A stretch of DNA of 64,000 bases from Bacteroidales bacterium (GTDB taxonomy: Bacteria > Bacteroidota > Bacteroidia > Bacteroidales > VadinHA17). Where the stretch lies: NCBI GenBank assembly GCA_022865305.1, contig JALHSP010000043.1, positions 124,001 to 188,000 of the forward strand, in the 5' to 3' direction. Both the position numbers and the translations under genes were made by a program. A model generated the notes under the pieces. That model was not told where the DNA came from, made no database searches, and saw only the letters and a program-made list of their open reading frames with translations. Positions 1 through 8,794 of this stretch are shown piece by piece. The stretch's first letter is position 1, and every line of letters begins with the position of its first letter.

Positions 1-28
1 GAATATACTTATTAGATTTATAATCAAC

Positions 29-2137
29 CTATTTAAGTCCTCTGTTAATAAGCAGGGCATCGACCCCGGGCTCTTTTCCTCTGAAAGCTATATACATTTC
101 CAGCGGTTCTCTTGTTCCTCCTTTCGAGAGGATCTCTTCTTCAAATTTTGCAGCTACTTCTTTATTAAAAATATCTCCTGTTTCTTTAAAGGCCTGGAAT
201 GCATCTGCATCCAGCATCTCGCTCCAGTAATAGCTGTAATATCCTGAAGCATAACCGCCTGCCCATATATGATTAAAATATGTCGATCTGTATCTGGGTT
301 TTATTTCAGGTAATAAGCCATATTTGTCCAGGGTTTTATTCTCAAATTCCCGGATGTTCAGGTCTGCCGGTTCTGTTAAGGTATGATACTCCATATCAAG
401 TAGCGCTGCAGCAAGAAATTCAACGGTAGCAAATCCGGTGTTGAACTTAGACGACCTGTCAAGTTTATCAACGATTTCAGCAGGGATTATCTCACCGGTC
501 TGGAAGTGCTTTGCGTACACTTTAAGCACTTCCGGCTCCAGTACCCAGTGTTCCATGATCTGTGAAGGAAGTTCGACAAAATCCCGGGCAACGGAAGTCC
601 CGGAGACGCCCGGGTAAGTTGAGTTTGAAAGAAGCTGATGAAGAGCATGTCCGAATTCATGAAAAAGAGTTTCTGCCTCAGTTGATGTGAGAAGAGCCGG
701 TTTATCAGCAGCAGGAGGGGTTGAGTTGGTGACCATTGTCACTACGGGGTATATCATCTTCCCGTTCTTATCACGGCTCTGTCCTCTGTAGGCGCCACAC
801 CATGCTCCACCACGTTTTGACGAACGAGGATAATTATCAATCATAAGGATACCAACATGTTTACTATCACGTGTGACTTCAAAGGTCTTAACATCAGGAT
901 GATATTTTGGTATGTCGGTTCTTTCCTTAAAATCAAGTCTATAAAGTCGGTTAGCAACATAGAACATACCTTCAATTACATTATCAATCTTGAAATATGG
1001 CCTTGTAACTTCATCATCGAGATCGTACTTCTCCTTCTTAATCTTTTCAGTGTAGTACCACCAGTCCCATGGTTCAAGTTTGAATTTACCACCTTCCCTG
1101 TCAATAAGCTCCTGCTGGACTGCTACTTCTGCTTTGGCGACAGGAACAGCTGCACTCCACACCTGTTTCAGGAAATCGAGGACTATCTCAGGTGTTTTTG
1201 CCATATTTTTTTCGAGAGTGAAATCTGCATAGCTATCATAACCAAGTAGTTTAGACCTCTCAACACGGAGTCTTGCAATTCTTGCTATAATTGCTTTATT
1301 ATCAAATTCATTGTCATTGTCACCTTTCATGAAGTATCCGGTAAATAGCTTCTCCCGGAGGTCACGCCTGTCAGAATATTGCAGGAAGGGTGTCATACTT
1401 GGAACCTGGAGAGTAAATACCCATTTGCCGTCCATGTTCAAAGATTTCGCCATCGAGGCCGCCTGAGCTTTAACACTTTCAGGTAAGCCGGAAAGATCTT
1501 CCTGGTTTTCAATAATAAGTTTAAATCCATTTGTCTCAGCAAGGAGATTTTGACCGAACCGGACTGAAAGGAGTGAAAGCTCCTCATTTATTTTGCGCAG
1601 TTTATCTTGATCTTCAGGGGATAATGCAGCTCCGCTTCTTATAAAGTTTTTATAGGTATCATCAAGAACCTTTTTCTCCTCAGAAGTGAGTTTGAATTTA
1701 TCCCCGTTTTCATATACTGCCTTGATTCTCCTGAACAGGCTGTCGTTCAGATTTATATTATCCCTGTGCCTGGATAAAAGAGGTGCCATCTCCCTGTTTA
1801 TTGCCTGCAGGGAATCGTTTGTATTGGCGGAGTTGACCGATCCGAACACCCTGCTCACTTTTGTAAGAAGTTCATCACTGTATTCAAGAGCCTTAATTGT
1901 GTTTTCGAAAGTAGGTTCCGCCGGATTGTTTATTATTGCCTTTACCTCCTTGTTTTGCTCCTCAAAACCTTTAAGATAGGCAGGTTTGAAATGAGCTGCC
2001 ATAATCTTTTCAAACGGTGGTACCTCAAAAGGTGTATCGAACTTTTTATTCAGAAATGGATTATCATTCTTTTCTGCCTTCTTGTAGGCGAAAAAAGCGA
2101 ATAGTGGCATTATGAGAAGTATTATTGTCTTTTTCAT
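29..2137 (-). CDS. M3 family zinc metallopeptidase (peptidyl-dipeptidase Dcp/oligopeptidase type)
   Basis: This protein of 702 residues should hydrolyse short peptides, releasing dipeptides or cutting oligopeptides, in the envelope or cytoplasm. The thermolysin-like zinc motif HEFGH is at residues 493-497 (H493, E494, H497), inside the family block TLFHEFGHALHQL. The full length matches the M3A family (about 680-710 residues). The N-terminus is a hydrophobic signal (MKKTIILLIMPLFAFFAY) followed by charged residues and the mature-type start NPFLNKKFDTPFEVPPF. Relatives in Bacteroidota are usually lipoproteins with Cys where this protein has Tyr19, and a TGC to TAC change would explain the loss. 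It may therefore be released or stay membrane-anchored. It stands alone, divergent from the next gene. Family assignment is secure; cleavage specificity is inferred. Confidence 0.93.
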   Translation of the reverse strand: MKKTIILLIMPLFAFFAYKKAEKNDNPFLNKKFDTPFEVPPFEKIMAAHFKPAYLKGFEEQNKEVKAIINNPAEPTFENTIKALEYSDELLTKVSRVFGSVNSANTNDSLQAINREMAPLLSRHRDNINLNDSLFRRIKAVYENGDKFKLTSEEKKVLDDTYKNFIRSGAALSPEDQDKLRKINEELSLLSVRFGQNLLAETNGFKLIIENQEDLSGLPESVKAQAASMAKSLNMDGKWVFTLQVPSMTPFLQYSDRRDLREKLFTGYFMKGDNDNEFDNKAIIARIARLRVERSKLLGYDSYADFTLEKNMAKTPEIVLDFLKQVWSAAVPVAKAEVAVQQELIDREGGKFKLEPWDWWYYTEKIKKEKYDLDDEVTRPYFKIDNVIEGMFYVANRLYRLDFKERTDIPKYHPDVKTFEVTRDSKHVGILMIDNYPRSSKRGGAWCGAYRGQSRDKNGKMIYPVVTMVTNSTPPAADKPALLTSTEAETLFHEFGHALHQLLSNSTYPGVSGTSVARDFVELPSQIMEHWVLEPEVLKVYAKHFQTGEIIPAEIVDKLDRSSKFNTGFATVEFLAAALLDMEYHTLTEPADLNIREFENKTLDKYGLLPEIKPRYRSTYFNHIWAGGYASGYYSYYWSEMLDADAFQAFKETGDIFNKEVAAKFEEEILSKGGTREPLEMYIAFRGKEPGVDALLINRGLK

Positions 2138-2336
2138 ATTTAAAGTAGGATTATCAGATTACAGCCTGCAAAATACAAAAACCCTTTGCAAAAACAAAGA
2201 TTTGTCAGGTTACTTCCTTATACTTAAAGGATATTAAAAATATTGCAATGATAACCGGAATACGAAAAATGGACCATTTTTATTAGAATTAAGTTGAAAA
2301 AGTTCATAATTTGCTTAATATTCAGAAGCATAACCT

Positions 2337-3623
2337 ATGAAAAAAAGAATAGTCACTGTAATTTTTTGCCTGCATTCAGTTATAAGCTTTTCCCAGAGTG
2401 ACGCGGATTCGATAAAAAAGGGATGGAATGTGGGATTCCTCCCTGCAGTAGCATCCGATTCCGACCTGGGCATCTATTACGGAATAATTATTAATCCTTT
2501 CGATTATGGCGACGGATCGATATATCCGAATTACTTCCAGTCTGTTTACCTGCAGGTATCGGGATACTCCCGGGGAAGCTCAGAACATATTTTTGAATAT
2601 GAATCTTATTCACTTCTCCCCAGTCTTAAATTCAATGCAAGATTGAAATATCAAGGGTATAAAGCATTTCCGTTTTACGGGTTTAATGGTAATGAGTCCA
2701 TGTATCATCATGAATGGGAAGTTACTGATGACCCTGCCTATAAAACAAGGATGTTCTACAGGATTGAAAGGAAGAATATAAAGATATCCTCCGATCTTCA
2801 GGATACCATTGGCAACAGCCGGTTCCAGTGGCATGCCGGATGGTTTATGGGCTATTACAGGATAGTTCCTGTAAACATTGAAAAGATGAACAAAAAGCTC
2901 TCCGTTGATGAAATGCTGCCTGATACTGCAACCCTCTATGATAATTACTGTGACTGGGGACTTATAGGTGATGCCGAGATGAATGGGGGAATTATCAATG
3001 ATTCAAGAAACAAGCTTACCAATCCTGATAAAGGGATTTTTAGCGAGCTGAACATACGATGGATGCCTTCATTTCTGACAGAGGGCGGCTTTTCCGGACT
3101 TAGCATAGAGCTGATTCACAAGCAATATTTTACCATTCTCGACCGCAGACTGATTTTTGCATACCGTCTTTAGCTTAATGCCAGCCTGTCGGGCAATCAG
3201 CCATTCTATGCGAGGCAGTTGCTGACCACCTTTACCGGTGTGGAAGGATACGGAGGAGCATACACAATTCGCGGGGCTTTAATGCAACGGATAGTAACTG
3301 ATGATTTCCTTCTCGGTACATTAGAATTAAGATCCCGGCTGATAAATTTCAGACTGATCAAGCAAAACTGGTACATAGGGGCAGTATTGTTTATGGATGC
3401 GGGCAGAATTCTCAATCCAGTAAAATTGAACCTCGACGACCTTCCTCCGGAAAGTCTGTCCACATACTTCAACACTGGTGACAGGTCAATCCATAAATCT
3501 TTCGGGGCAGGACTGAAGCTTGCAATGAACGAGAATTTTGTCCTTTCTGCCGAATTTGCTGTTCCATCCGATCCACAGGACGGCATTTCAGGATTATATC
3601 TCGGATTAGGTTACCAGTTTTAA
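2337..3623 (+). pseudogene. Omp85/BamA-type surface antigen barrel protein, interrupted by an in-frame TAG
   Basis: Two open segments in the same reading frame (2337-3173 and onwards to 3623) together encode an outer-membrane beta-barrel of about 428 residues. There is a signal peptide (MKKRIVTVIFCLHSVISFSQ), and aromatic-rich alternating strands follow. The second part carries the barrel block YGGAYTIRGAL and a C-terminus ending in LGLGYQF, a typical barrel insertion signal with terminal Phe. The only break is TAG at 3171-3173 between FAYRL and LNASLSGNQPFY; no frameshift is needed. A CAG (Gln) to TAG transition is the simplest explanation. There are no POTRA domains, so it belongs to the short bacterial surface antigen group (PF01103). 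It could be a recent nonsense mutation, a suppressed codon or a sequence error. Other genes here end normally with TAG, so genome-wide recoding is unlikely. Confidence 0.8.
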
Positions 3624-3639
3624 GAGAAGAATAAAAAAA

Positions 3640-3665
3640 GGAAAGACATCTGGCAATGTCTTTCC
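3640..3665. terminator. Perfect 10-bp hairpin after the barrel pseudogene
   Basis: GGAAAGACAT (3640-3649) and ATGTCTTTCC (3656-3665) form a perfect 10-bp stem with a 6-nt loop, 17 bases after the stop codon. An A-run precedes it, but there is no U-run on the plus side. It is therefore a plausible transcript end rather than a textbook intrinsic terminator. Confidence 0.5.
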
Positions 3666-3829
3666 GTGATTAACTAAAACCTGATCGTAGAAATGGCCGA
3701 ATGGCCGTAGATGGGATCGTAAAATTCTTTTTTCTGTCGTTTTACAAATAATAGACGTTGAAACTCACTGTTTGTTGCAGGGAAATGTGTTAATGATTTG
3801 TTAATGTTAAGTTAAAGCTCAAACGACTG

Positions 3830-3863
3830 TTTGGTTATTTAATGAAAAAAATTGTATAACTTG
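3830..3863 (+). promoter_or_regulatory. Candidate Bacteroidota promoter for the activase/glycyl radical enzyme operon
   Basis: TTTG at 3830-3833 and TAACTTG at 3857-3863 resemble the -33 (TTTG) and -7 (TAnnTTTG) elements. The -7 box lacks one T and the 23-nt spacing is slightly long. If used, it gives a leader of roughly 175 nt before the activase start at 4047. A cluster of GTTAA repeats (3788-3815) lies just upstream. Confidence 0.35.
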
Positions 3864-3865
3864 CA

Positions 3866-4046
3866 CCTGAATTTCTTCAGGATGATATCAAAAATGAAAT
3901 ATAGTTTTATGATGCAGCGTCTTGGACGCCGGCTTTATCATTGCCTGATGTTCTACAATATTTAGTCAATTCCTTTTATTCTGATTTCTCAGAATTCTAA
4001 CGTATTTCCTGACAATTTTATTACTGTTTCTTAATAATCTTTCTGT
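3866..4046 (+). promoter_or_regulatory. Structured 5' leader of the glycyl radical operon
   Basis: This gene-free stretch contains two compact hairpins. CCTGAA-TTTC-TTCAGG (3866-3881) lies directly after the candidate promoter. A nested stem follows, with inner GCGTC-TTG-GACGC (3917-3929) and outer ATGAT/ATCAT (3909-3913 with 3937-3941). The rest is AT-rich with no open frame of note. It could be an RNA regulatory leader or simply UTR structure. I do not recognise a known riboswitch. Confidence 0.3.
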
Positions 4047-4847
4047 ATGAAAGGTCTCATTTTCAGCGTTAAACGATATTCAATCCATGACGGTCCGGGG
4101 ATCAGGGTAACCTTTTTTATGAAAGGGTGCCCTCTTTCATGCTGGTGGTGCCATAATCCTGAAGGTATATCTCCTGATCAAGAAACTGTCGAACAGATTG
4201 AAAAAGTGGGAGAGATGGAGTTCAGGAAGACAGAAGAGGCAGGGAGATTCTATTCGGTTAACGATATTCTTGAAATCCTTGATAAAGAGAGAATTTTTAT
4301 AAGCTATTCAAAAGGTGGCATTACCTTTTCCGGCGGGGAACCAATGCTCCAGATGGATTTTCTCAGTGAAGCCTTAAAGGTTTGTAAGGCAAACGGTTAT
4401 CACACTGCAGTTGACACTTCAGGATACTCTTCTACCGATAACTTCAAAACTATTATTCCTTTTACCGATTTGTTCCTCTTTGATATTAAGCACCTTAATG
4501 ACAATCTTCATAATGAATATACAGGGGTTTCAAATATGTTAGTCCTCGAGAATCTGCGTCTGCTTCTTTCAAGTGGCAGGGATATTATGATCAGAATCCC
4601 GGTAATACCTGGGATCAATGATGATGATGACCATCTGGAGAGCCTTAGAGAATTCATTATGAATAATAAGAATGAAAACCTGAAAAAGATTAACCTGCTG
4701 CCGTATCATAAAATAGGGTCTTCAAAATATAAAAAGTTCAATATCCCATACCGTATGAGTGATGCGCAGCAACCATCCAGGCAAAGAATGAACGAGTTGA
4801 AAATGTTCTTCAGTGAAACTGGTATTAAAGTTAAAATAGGCGGATAA
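4047..4847 (+). CDS. Glycyl-radical-enzyme activating enzyme (radical SAM)
   Basis: This 266-residue radical SAM enzyme should cleave S-adenosylmethionine reductively and abstract a hydrogen from the glycine of the enzyme encoded next. The signature CxxxCxxC is C28, C32, C35 in GCPLSCWWCHNPEG, preceded by SIHDGPGIRVTFFMKGC, the hallmark of this family. SFSGGEP-type SAM binding appears as ITFSGGEPMLQ. Most activases for non-PFL glycyl radical enzymes carry an 8-Cys ferredoxin insert after the radical SAM cysteines. Here that stretch is about 25 residues without Cys, so the protein has the short PflA-like layout. It lies 24 bp before its presumed substrate, in one operon. The function is firmly indicated by sequence and context. 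Confidence 0.92.
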   Translation: MKGLIFSVKRYSIHDGPGIRVTFFMKGCPLSCWWCHNPEGISPDQETVEQIEKVGEMEFRKTEEAGRFYSVNDILEILDKERIFISYSKGGITFSGGEPMLQMDFLSEALKVCKANGYHTAVDTSGYSSTDNFKTIIPFTDLFLFDIKHLNDNLHNEYTGVSNMLVLENLRLLLSSGRDIMIRIPVIPGINDDDDHLESLREFIMNNKNENLKKINLLPYHKIGSSKYKKFNIPYRMSDAQQPSRQRMNELKMFFSETGIKVKIGG

Positions 4848-4871
4848 AATTTGAAAATTTGAAAATTAATT

Positions 4872-7244
4872 ATGGTATTATCTGAAAGAGTAAAGAAACT
4901 GAGAGAATTGAGTTTGAATGCTATTGAGAAGCTTTCTGCAGAAAGAGCATTGCTTATGACCCAGTTCTATAAAAGTGATGAAGCCCGTGAACTGTCAGCT
5001 CCGGTTAAAAGAGCAAAAGCTTTTGAATATCTTTTAAAAAATAAAAAGGTATACATTGGTAAAGGCGAACTGATTGTTGGAGAAAGAGGCCCGGCTCCGA
5101 AGGAAACACCAACTTATCCGGAGATCAGCCTCCATTCGGTCAGAGACCTTGAGATCCTTAACTCCAGAGAAAAGGTTTCTTTCAGGGTGGACGGTGAGGT
5201 GAAAAGAATTTATGAAAAAGAAATCATCCCGTTCTGGAAAGGTAAAAGCAACCGCGACAGGATTATGAGCCTGATGACTCCTGAATGGCTTAATGCTTAT
5301 AATGCCGGCATCTTCACTGAATTTCAGGAGCAGAGAGCTCCGGGACATACTGTACTCGGGTATAAAATGTTCAGAACCGGATTCCTGAAACTGAAAGATG
5401 AGATTTCACAAAGCATTTCCCGGCTTGATTATTTCAATGACCCGCAAGCTTATGAGAAGTATGAAGAGCTGTCAGCAATGAATATCGCATGCGATGCCAT
5501 TATAATGTATGCAAACCGCTATGCTGATGAACTTGAGAGGCTTGCCGGGAGTGAACGGGACAAAGCACGGAAAAAAGAGCTGCTGAAAATGGTTGCAGTC
5601 TGCCGTAAAGTACCGGCTAATGCTCCCGAAACCGTTCATGAGATGCTTCAGCACTACTGGTTTATTCATTTAGGTGTGATTACTGAACTAAATCCGTGGG
5701 ACTCATTCAATCCTGGTCGTCTTGACCAGCACCTCTTCCCGGTATATAAAAAGGAGATTGATGCAGGATCACTGACGACGGGTGAGTTGTACGATCTACT
5801 GGGATGTTTCTGGGTAAAATTCAATAACCATCCCTCACCTCCTAAAATGGGTGTAACTGCCTCAGAAAGCAGTACGTATACTGACTTTTGTCTCATAAAT
5901 CTGGGGGGCATAAAACCCGATGGGACCGATGCTGTAAATGAGATGTCGTATATCCTGCTCGATGTCATAAAAGAAATGAGGATTCTTCAGCCAAGTTCCA
6001 TGATACAGATCAGCAGGAAGACTCCGGATACGTTTATTCATAAAGCGCTAGATATCATCCGGACCGGTTTCGGTCAGCCTTCCTGTTTTAATACCGAAGC
6101 GATAATGCAGGAGCTGCTGCGCCAGGGGAAAAATATCGTTGATGCCCGTAATGGCGGCGCATCAGGGTGCGTGGAGACGGGCGCCTTTGGCACGGAAGCT
6201 TATTGGCTCACAGGATATTTCAACCTTCCCAAAGTCCTGGAACTTACACTCAACAATGGTTTTGATAGTCTTACTAATAAACAGATCGGACTTCAGACAG
6301 GGTTTGCCCATGAGCATAAATCATTTGATGAACTGATGAAAGCTTTCAAAGCCCAGGTTAATTACCTGATAGATATAAAGATAAGAGGTAATAATGTTAT
6401 CGAAAAAACTTTTGCTGTTTGGCTGCCTGTACCATTTCTCTCTTTACTTGTTGAAGACTGCATAATGAATGGAAAGGATTATAACAATGGCGGAGCACGG
6501 TATAATACAAATTATATACAGGGAGTGGGTTTGGGTACCATTACAGATATCCTTACATCAATACGATATAATATTTATGACAGGAAGAGATTCACCTGGA
6601 TTGAACTGACAAAGGTCCTTGATAAAGATTTTAATGGTTATGAACAAATTCAGCATGACCTGATCTATGATACTCCAAAATACGGCAATGATGATGATTA
6701 TGCTGATCAGCATGCTGTTGCAGTTTTTGAAATTTATTATGATGCTGTGAACGGAAGGCTTTCTTCAAGAGGAGGTATACACAGGATAAATATGCTGCCA
6801 ACAACATCACATGTCTATTTCGGAAGTGTGACAGGCGCCACACCAGATGGACGGAAAGCATATAAACCTCTTTCGGAAGGCATTTCGCCAAGTCAGGGAG
6901 TTGACAACCAGGGGCCGACATCAGTTCTTAAATCTGCATCAAAAATCGATCACCTGCGTACAGGTGGTACACTTCTGAATCAAAAATTTGCTCCTCAGTT
7001 TTTTGAGGATGAGGAAAGTTACAGTTGTTTTACTGCTCTGATCCGCAGTTATTTCGCCCTCGACGGTCACCATATCCAGTTTAATGTTGTCAATGCTGCA
7101 ACCCTGAAAGAAGCACAGAAGCATCCTGAATTATACCGCGACCTTATTGTCAGGGTAGCCGGTTACAGTGATTATTTTAATGATCTTGGTGAAGATTTGC
7201 AGAATGAGATCATTCTGAGAACGGAATTTGAGGAGGTAAATTAA
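4872..7244 (+). CDS. hypD: Glycyl radical enzyme, close to trans-4-hydroxy-L-proline dehydratase (HypD type)
   Basis: This is a full-length glycyl radical enzyme (790 residues). The radical glycine is G764 in RVAGYSDYF near the C-terminus. The thiyl cysteine is C433 in GCVET, followed by E435, the arrangement of dehydratases rather than pyruvate formate-lyase. As I recall the Clostridioides difficile hydroxyproline dehydratase, long blocks match with a one-residue offset: TPEWL/EQRAPGHT, SSTYTDF, SGCVETG, LTGY (Tyr449) and GNDDDYAD. The His, Ser and Tyr reported in its active site are all kept. It would remove water from 4-hydroxyproline, giving pyrroline-5-carboxylate; collagen or plant wall proteins are possible sources. 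No P5C reductase gene lies nearby, so substrate remains an inference. The activase immediately precedes it. Confidence 0.85.
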   Translation: MVLSERVKKLRELSLNAIEKLSAERALLMTQFYKSDEARELSAPVKRAKAFEYLLKNKKVYIGKGELIVGERGPAPKETPTYPEISLHSVRDLEILNSREKVSFRVDGEVKRIYEKEIIPFWKGKSNRDRIMSLMTPEWLNAYNAGIFTEFQEQRAPGHTVLGYKMFRTGFLKLKDEISQSISRLDYFNDPQAYEKYEELSAMNIACDAIIMYANRYADELERLAGSERDKARKKELLKMVAVCRKVPANAPETVHEMLQHYWFIHLGVITELNPWDSFNPGRLDQHLFPVYKKEIDAGSLTTGELYDLLGCFWVKFNNHPSPPKMGVTASESSTYTDFCLINLGGIKPDGTDAVNEMSYILLDVIKEMRILQPSSMIQISRKTPDTFIHKALDIIRTGFGQPSCFNTEAIMQELLRQGKNIVDARNGGASGCVETGAFGTEAYWLTGYFNLPKVLELTLNNGFDSLTNKQIGLQTGFAHEHKSFDELMKAFKAQVNYLIDIKIRGNNVIEKTFAVWLPVPFLSLLVEDCIMNGKDYNNGGARYNTNYIQGVGLGTITDILTSIRYNIYDRKRFTWIELTKVLDKDFNGYEQIQHDLIYDTPKYGNDDDYADQHAVAVFEIYYDAVNGRLSSRGGIHRINMLPTTSHVYFGSVTGATPDGRKAYKPLSEGISPSQGVDNQGPTSVLKSASKIDHLRTGGTLLNQKFAPQFFEDEESYSCFTALIRSYFALDGHHIQFNVVNAATLKEAQKHPELYRDLIVRVAGYSDYFNDLGEDLQNEIILRTEFEEVN

Positions 7245-7270
7245 TTACCGGGGTACAGGGGGTGATAAAT

Positions 7271-8200
7271 TTACTTCTTCTTATCCCTTACCTCATTAAA
7301 TACAGAAGTGGCAGTTGCAACAATACCGGCTATATCTGTAAGATTTGACGGGAGGATAAGGGTGTTATTCTGTTTTGCAAGATTCCCGAACGCGTTCAGA
7401 TACTGTTCAGCGATCCTCAGGTTTACAGCATTAAGTCCGTTCTCTTCGGAGATTGCCAACGATATAGCTCTCAAACCGTTAGCTGTTGCATTGGCAACCT
7501 GCTCAATTTCAGATGCACGGCCTGCGGCTTCATTGATACGCCTTTGTTTTTCACCCTCCGACTTCAGGATATACTCCTGCCTGTCACCTTCAGCAACATT
7601 AATTTTGGCCTGCTTTGTTCCCTCCGATTCGGCAATAATTGCTCTTTTCTCCCTTTCTGCTCTCATCTGTTTTTCCATGGCATCGCGGATACTCTGCGGA
7701 GGGGAAATATTTTTTACCTCGTAACGTGTTACCTTAACACCCCATGGTTCGCTTGCTTTATCAACAGCTTCAACTATGGTAACGTTGATAGTTTCACGTT
7801 CTTCAAATGTCCTGTCAAGTTCAAGCTTACCAATAACACTTCTCATGGTAGTCTGAGCTATCTGTATTGAAGCAAACCTGTAATTGTCAATACCATATGA
7901 AGCTTTCTGGGGATCAAGGACCTGAAGATACAGGATACCATCAACTTCAACTGCAATATTGTCACGTGTTATACATATCTGGGGAGCAACATCAATTGCC
8001 TGTTCTTTAAGTGTATGCCTGTAACGTACCTTATCAATAAAAGGAATGAGTACCTGGAAACCTGCGGTAAATGTTGCCCTGTATTTCCCAAGTCTTTCAA
8101 TAATTATAGCTGTTCTCTGGGGAACAACTTTAACCATAGACGCAATGAGGATGAAAGCAAGAATGATTACACCCACAAGGATTAAAGTAGTGCTTGCCAT
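7271..8200 (-). CDS. SPFH/Band 7 (stomatin/paraslipin-like) membrane protein
   Basis: This 309-residue protein has one N-terminal transmembrane segment (residues 5-25), then the SPFH domain (about 25-190, beginning VVPQRTAIIIERLGKY) and a charged coiled-coil of ERE and EGEKQ repeats (about 185-250). Proteins of this group form ring-like oligomers in membrane microdomains and work with NfeD-family partners. The NfeD-like gene is directly upstream with a 5-bp gap, a widely conserved pair. The exact role (membrane protein quality control or lipid domain scaffolding) cannot be read from sequence. It most resembles QmcA/paraslipin rather than HflK or HflC. Confidence 0.88.
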   Translation of the reverse strand: MASTTLILVGVIILAFILIASMVKVVPQRTAIIIERLGKYRATFTAGFQVLIPFIDKVRYRHTLKEQAIDVAPQICITRDNIAVEVDGILYLQVLDPQKASYGIDNYRFASIQIAQTTMRSVIGKLELDRTFEERETINVTIVEAVDKASEPWGVKVTRYEVKNISPPQSIRDAMEKQMRAEREKRAIIAESEGTKQAKINVAEGDRQEYILKSEGEKQRRINEAAGRASEIEQVANATANGLRAISLAISEENGLNAVNLRIAEQYLNAFGNLAKQNNTLILPSNLTDIAGIVATATSVFNEVRDKKK

Positions 8201-8205
8201 TTTAT

Positions 8206-8658
8206 TTATTTTTTGGGTTCAACTATTAATTTAAAACTATCTTTTTCAATTATTATAACTGTCTGTCCGTCTTTTATTTCTGATTCAGATTCAGCATTCC
8301 ACGTTGTGCCTTTGAATTCAACTTTTCCTTTACTGCCCGGACCGAACCCGGTAACTGCAACAGCTTCTTTCCCGGAAAATTCATCTTCAACTTCTTCAGA
8401 ACGGTCTTCCCTGCTGAAAAAGAATTTCTTCTGGATTATTTTTCTTAAAGCTAAAAGGGAAAGCACTGAAATTACTGCAAATACGATAACCTGTAAATTT
8501 ATTCCGGGATTGGCAATAAGGCAGAGAAGAGCAGTAACCCATGCACCTACACCGAAAAAAAAGATTACAAAACCAGGTAGTACAAGTTCAAGAAGAAATA
8601 ACACAAGACCTATTATAAACCAGATCACTTCGGGTCTGGAAAAAATGGATGTACTCAT
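8206..8658 (-). CDS. NfeD-like membrane protein with OB-fold domain
   Basis: This short NfeD protein (150 residues) has two or three transmembrane helices (about residues 10-75) and a C-terminal OB-fold of roughly 60 residues (GKEAVAVTGFGPGSKGKVEFKG onward). It lacks the N-terminal ClpP-like protease domain of long NfeD proteins. It is the first gene of a two-gene operon with the SPFH protein and should be its membrane partner. Start at ATG 8658 gives the first helix directly. Partner assignment is by conserved gene pairing. Confidence 0.85.
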   Translation of the reverse strand: MSTSIFSRPEVIWFIIGLVLFLLELVLPGFVIFFFGVGAWVTALLCLIANPGINLQVIVFAVISVLSLLALRKIIQKKFFFSREDRSEEVEDEFSGKEAVAVTGFGPGSKGKVEFKGTTWNAESESEIKDGQTVIIIEKDSFKLIVEPKK

Positions 8659-8794
8659 AATTAAAGTTTTAAATTGTTTCCTGGGAAATTCCTTAGTAAT
8701 AAGTAAAGATAAAATAAAATTGGCACAAAATGACGAACAGCAACACTTTGCTTTTAAATATGCAGAATAGTATTTAAACCGGGAAAGGGATAAT

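Noticed and set aside
3171..3173. Genome-wide recoding of TAG as an amino acid
   Set aside because: Other genes in the window, such as the FecR fragment (14996-14998) and hydB (62937-62939), end sensibly at TAG, so the break in the barrel gene is local.
7308..8234. Plus-strand frames opposite the SPFH gene
   Set aside because: They are mirror frames of a well conserved minus-strand gene and show no family features.
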